A program made the position numbers and the translations under genes. Shown here piece by piece: positions 62,185 to 64,000 of a DNA stretch of 64,000 bases (its first letter is position 1; the number at the start of each line of letters is the position of its first letter). The notes beneath the pieces were generated by a model. The model had not been told where the DNA came from. It did not search any database and was given only the letters and a program-made list of their open reading frames with translations. Origin of the DNA: Sphingopyxis witflariensis (GTDB lineage Bacteria > Pseudomonadota > Alphaproteobacteria > Sphingomonadales > Sphingomonadaceae); contig NZ_NISJ01000004.1 in the NCBI RefSeq assembly GCF_002205635.1, forward strand, positions 186,001 through 250,000, written 5' to 3'.

Positions 62185-64000
62185 TCATGTGAGCGGAAGC
62201 GTGAGGGGCAGCGACAGGGCGAAATCGCCAATCTGGCGAATTTCCATCGCCCGCCCGGGCGGTACGGTCGCCATGGCCACCGCCGGAATATGGAGTTCGG
62301 GCGTCAGACATTCCCAAGGCCCGACGCCGGCGACGGCGGGAACCACCGCCACGCGCCAGGCGGCACGACTCTCGCCAACCGGCAGGTCGACATGGTCACG
62401 CCAACCCGTATCGACGCGACTGCGCCGCACCCAGCCAATATTCACGCCGCCCGCGCCATCGCGTCGGACCCGCCCATGCACCGGGGTCAGCGGCCGTAGC
62501 GCCACCGCCCCACCGGGTACGTCGACCTCGGCCAGCGCCATTCCGTTCCGCGATGTCCATTGCAACGTCGCCCCCGCGCCCTCGGCCACACCCGCAAGGT
62601 CGCCGGGCAGCATCAGCAACGCCGGGTCATCGAGCAACACAAATGGCGCGCCCATATCATGGGTCATCGCGCCTTCGGTTCCGCTGCGCCCGCGAAGCAG
62701 CCGCGACAGACGCCAAAGGCTCGGCCCGACCGCGTCGGCGCGCCCAAATTGCAACAATTCGCCGCCGATCACCGCGCGGTTCGCCCCGCTGAACAGTCCG
62801 GCATCGTCGACCGATTCCAGGATCATCGACGGATTGACCAGCCTCACCAGCGCGCTGTTGGCATCGTCGAACAAGGCGCGACTTCCCACCGCCAGCGGCG
62901 CGTCCAATTCCCCCAGCGCCGTGGCCGGACGGAGCGTACCAACAGGCACCGGCGCCGATCCGGGCGCCGCGACGAACCAGCAGTCGGCGCCGCGCCAGCC
63001 GTCGTTGCTTCCCGCCCCCGCCACCAGCAATTGCGGCACATTCGCCGCCGGATTGCCGATATTGGGCAAGTCGAACATCTGCACCATGGCAACAGCGTCC
63101 GGCCAATCGGGCGCGGTCACCGGCGTTCCCGGATCGGCGCCGACCTCATCGACCGGCAATGGCTGGTGGCGGCGCAGCTCGAGCAACACTTCGGCGGCAC
63201 GCACCGTCCGCGCTGCCAGCCGCCAGCCACTGCCGTCGGCCAGCGTCACGACGCCGCCGACCGGCAGCGCGAGCGCGGCAAGATCGCCCCGCCACACCAG
63301 CGCTTCGCGCCCGTCGGCCACCGCACCCGCCATTTGCCGCGCCAGCGCCCGCGCCGAAGCCGCGGGCAGCACTGCTGGCAGGTCGATCCGCTCCTCCCGC
63401 ACGCCGCCGCCCGCGACGATGCTCGCCTGCTGGCCCAGCTGATAATCGCGCTCGGGCTCATAGTGACGTAACCGGATGATGCCCGGCAATGCGTCCATTG
63501 GCGCTCGCCGCCGTTCGGCGCAATCGGTCGCCGCCTCGTCCCGCCGCGCTTCGCGAAAATCCGCCAGCGCGACCGACGCGCCAGCCAATGCGGCGGGCAT
63601 CAGCCGCCATCCATCCGGCCGGCTCGCCAGCCGCACCGCATCGGCCTCGAACAAGGGCGCCAGCGCATCGCGCGCGCGGTCGCCCGACGCGGCATAGCCC
63701 GCAAAAGGCCAGCGCCCGGCGCAACGCCCCGCCTCGCCCAGCAAGACATCGCCAACCAGCCCCGCATCGACATCGCCCGCATCGGCCTCGACCTCAAAGG
63801 TCAAAGACGGGATACGGTTGCCAAAATTCGCCAGCTCCAGCTCCTCAAACACCGCATAAGAGAGTCCACGAAACGCGCTCGCCGATGCCATGCCGACCGC
63901 CGATGCGATCAACGGATCGGCCGCCTGATCCTCGCCGCCGCCGTACCAGCGAAAGATGCAGCGCTCCTGAAACGTCCCGCTCGTCCCGCGCAGCAAATTG
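62185..64000 (-). CDS. GTA tail protein, RcGTA gp15-like, partial
   Basis: At least 605 codons; the 5' end is beyond the right edge. The C-terminal 600 residues have the pattern of the GTA host-specificity/tail protein (RcGTA g15-like, with a TIM-barrel domain expected upstream): GLSYAVFEELELANFGNRIPSLTFEVEADAG (short form NRIPSLTFEV), WPFAGYAASGDRARDALAPLFEADAV near the left part of the domain and many beta-rich stretches later. It is near-certain to be a phage-like structural gene, but with only this end and DUF2793 in view I cannot say whether the cluster is intact. Confidence 0.85.
   Translation of the reverse strand, partial: NLLRGTSGTFQERCIFRWYGGGEDQAADPLIASAVGMASASAFRGLSYAVFEELELANFGNRIPSLTFEVEADAGDVDAGLVGDVLLGEAGRCAGRWPFAGYAASGDRARDALAPLFEADAVRLASRPDGWRLMPAALAGASVALADFREARRDEAATDCAERRRAPMDALPGIIRLRHYEPERDYQLGQQASIVAGGGVREERIDLPAVLPAASARALARQMAGAVADGREALVWRGDLAALALPVGGVVTLADGSGWRLAARTVRAAEVLLELRRHQPLPVDEVGADPGTPVTAPDWPDAVAMVQMFDLPNIGNPAANVPQLLVAGAGSNDGWRGADCWFVAAPGSAPVPVGTLRPATALGELDAPLAVGSRALFDDANSALVRLVNPSMILESVDDAGLFSGANRAVIGGELLQFGRADAVGPSLWRLSRLLRGRSGTEGAMTHDMGAPFVLLDDPALLMLPGDLAGVAEGAGATLQWTSRNGMALAEVDVPGGAVALRPLTPVHGRVRRDGAGGVNIGWVRRSRVDTGWRDHVDLPVGESRAAWRVAVVPAVAGVGPWECLTPELHIPAVAMATVPPGRAMEIRQIGDFALSLPLTLPLT

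Noticed and set aside
62093..63442. A 449-residue plus-strand frame opposite the GTA tail gene
   Set aside because: Ser/Ala/Arg-rich shadow of a recognisable structural gene; no start signal.

Overview
The window looks like chromosomal DNA from an alphaproteobacterium of the order Sphingomonadales, probably Sphingopyxis or a close relative. This is inferred from the high GC content and GCG/CGC-rich codon use, the exosortase-A-associated glycosyltransferase and O-ligase, a gene-transfer-agent (GTA) tail end, short intergenic palindromic repeats of the sort common in this group, and the mdh-suc-lpd gene order. Nearly all of it is ordinary coding sequence. I see no rRNA, tRNA, CRISPR array, transposase or complete prophage.

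Layout. 1-5.3 kb: a metal-dependent-hydrolase fragment divergent from a TetR regulator, obgE, a methyltransferase, proB and an NAD(P)-binding protein. 5.4-10.4 kb: sppA, an alpha/beta hydrolase, a TRIC-like channel and an M20 peptidase. 10.5-18.1 kb: a minus-strand TCA-cycle block read as mdh-sucD-sucA-sucB-lpdA, with no sucC. 18.4-25.2 kb: envelope-polysaccharide genes (deacetylase, flippase, nucleotidyltransferase) around an sdhB-thioesterase-zapE operon. 25.2-29.9 kb: four overlapping or closely packed genes (lipid-kinase-like, metallophosphoesterase, unknown protein, phosphotransferase) bordered on both sides by intergenic repeats. 29.9-34.6 kb: rplM-rpsI, ctaA, an M48 protease and msrA. 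34.6-37 kb: a yfiR-yfiN-yfiB-like cyclic-di-GMP module. 37-41.4 kb: a DUF2059 protein, galU, aqpZ, a soluble chemoreceptor and a small lipoprotein. 41.4-42.8 kb: an S24 (CI/LexA-like) repressor divergent from two small genes across a triple operator-like array. 42.8-48 kb: a membrane protein, exosortase-A-associated glycosyltransferase and O-antigen-ligase-like genes, and mscS. 48-50.6 kb: MaoC hydratase, thiolase, carboxymuconolactone-decarboxylase-like and ABM-domain genes. 50.6-55.5 kb: soxR, VOC, flavin/PNPOx-like, dipeptide epimerase and YkvA genes among many repeats. 55.5-61.6 kb: phaZ, a YjhX-like gene, an ABC exporter, DUF1993, an orphan ExbD/TolR and an OmpA-like porin. 61.7-64 kb: DUF2793 and a GTA/phage tail protein cut by the window edge.

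How the parts fit. The central block supplies oxoglutarate dehydrogenase, its E3, half of succinyl-CoA synthetase, malate dehydrogenase and the Fe-S subunit of succinate dehydrogenase, with a Fur-like palindrome upstream of mdh. Several genes serve the envelope and exopolysaccharide (deacetylase, flippase, galU, exosortase-A glycosyl genes, OmpA). The YfiRNB module probably links envelope state to cyclic-di-GMP. The best candidates for something under-described are the S24 switch with exactly 20-bp-spaced operator-like sites, the repeat-bracketed four-gene block with its unknown-protein/phosphotransferase pair, and the XrtA-associated operon with a 54-residue membrane protein.
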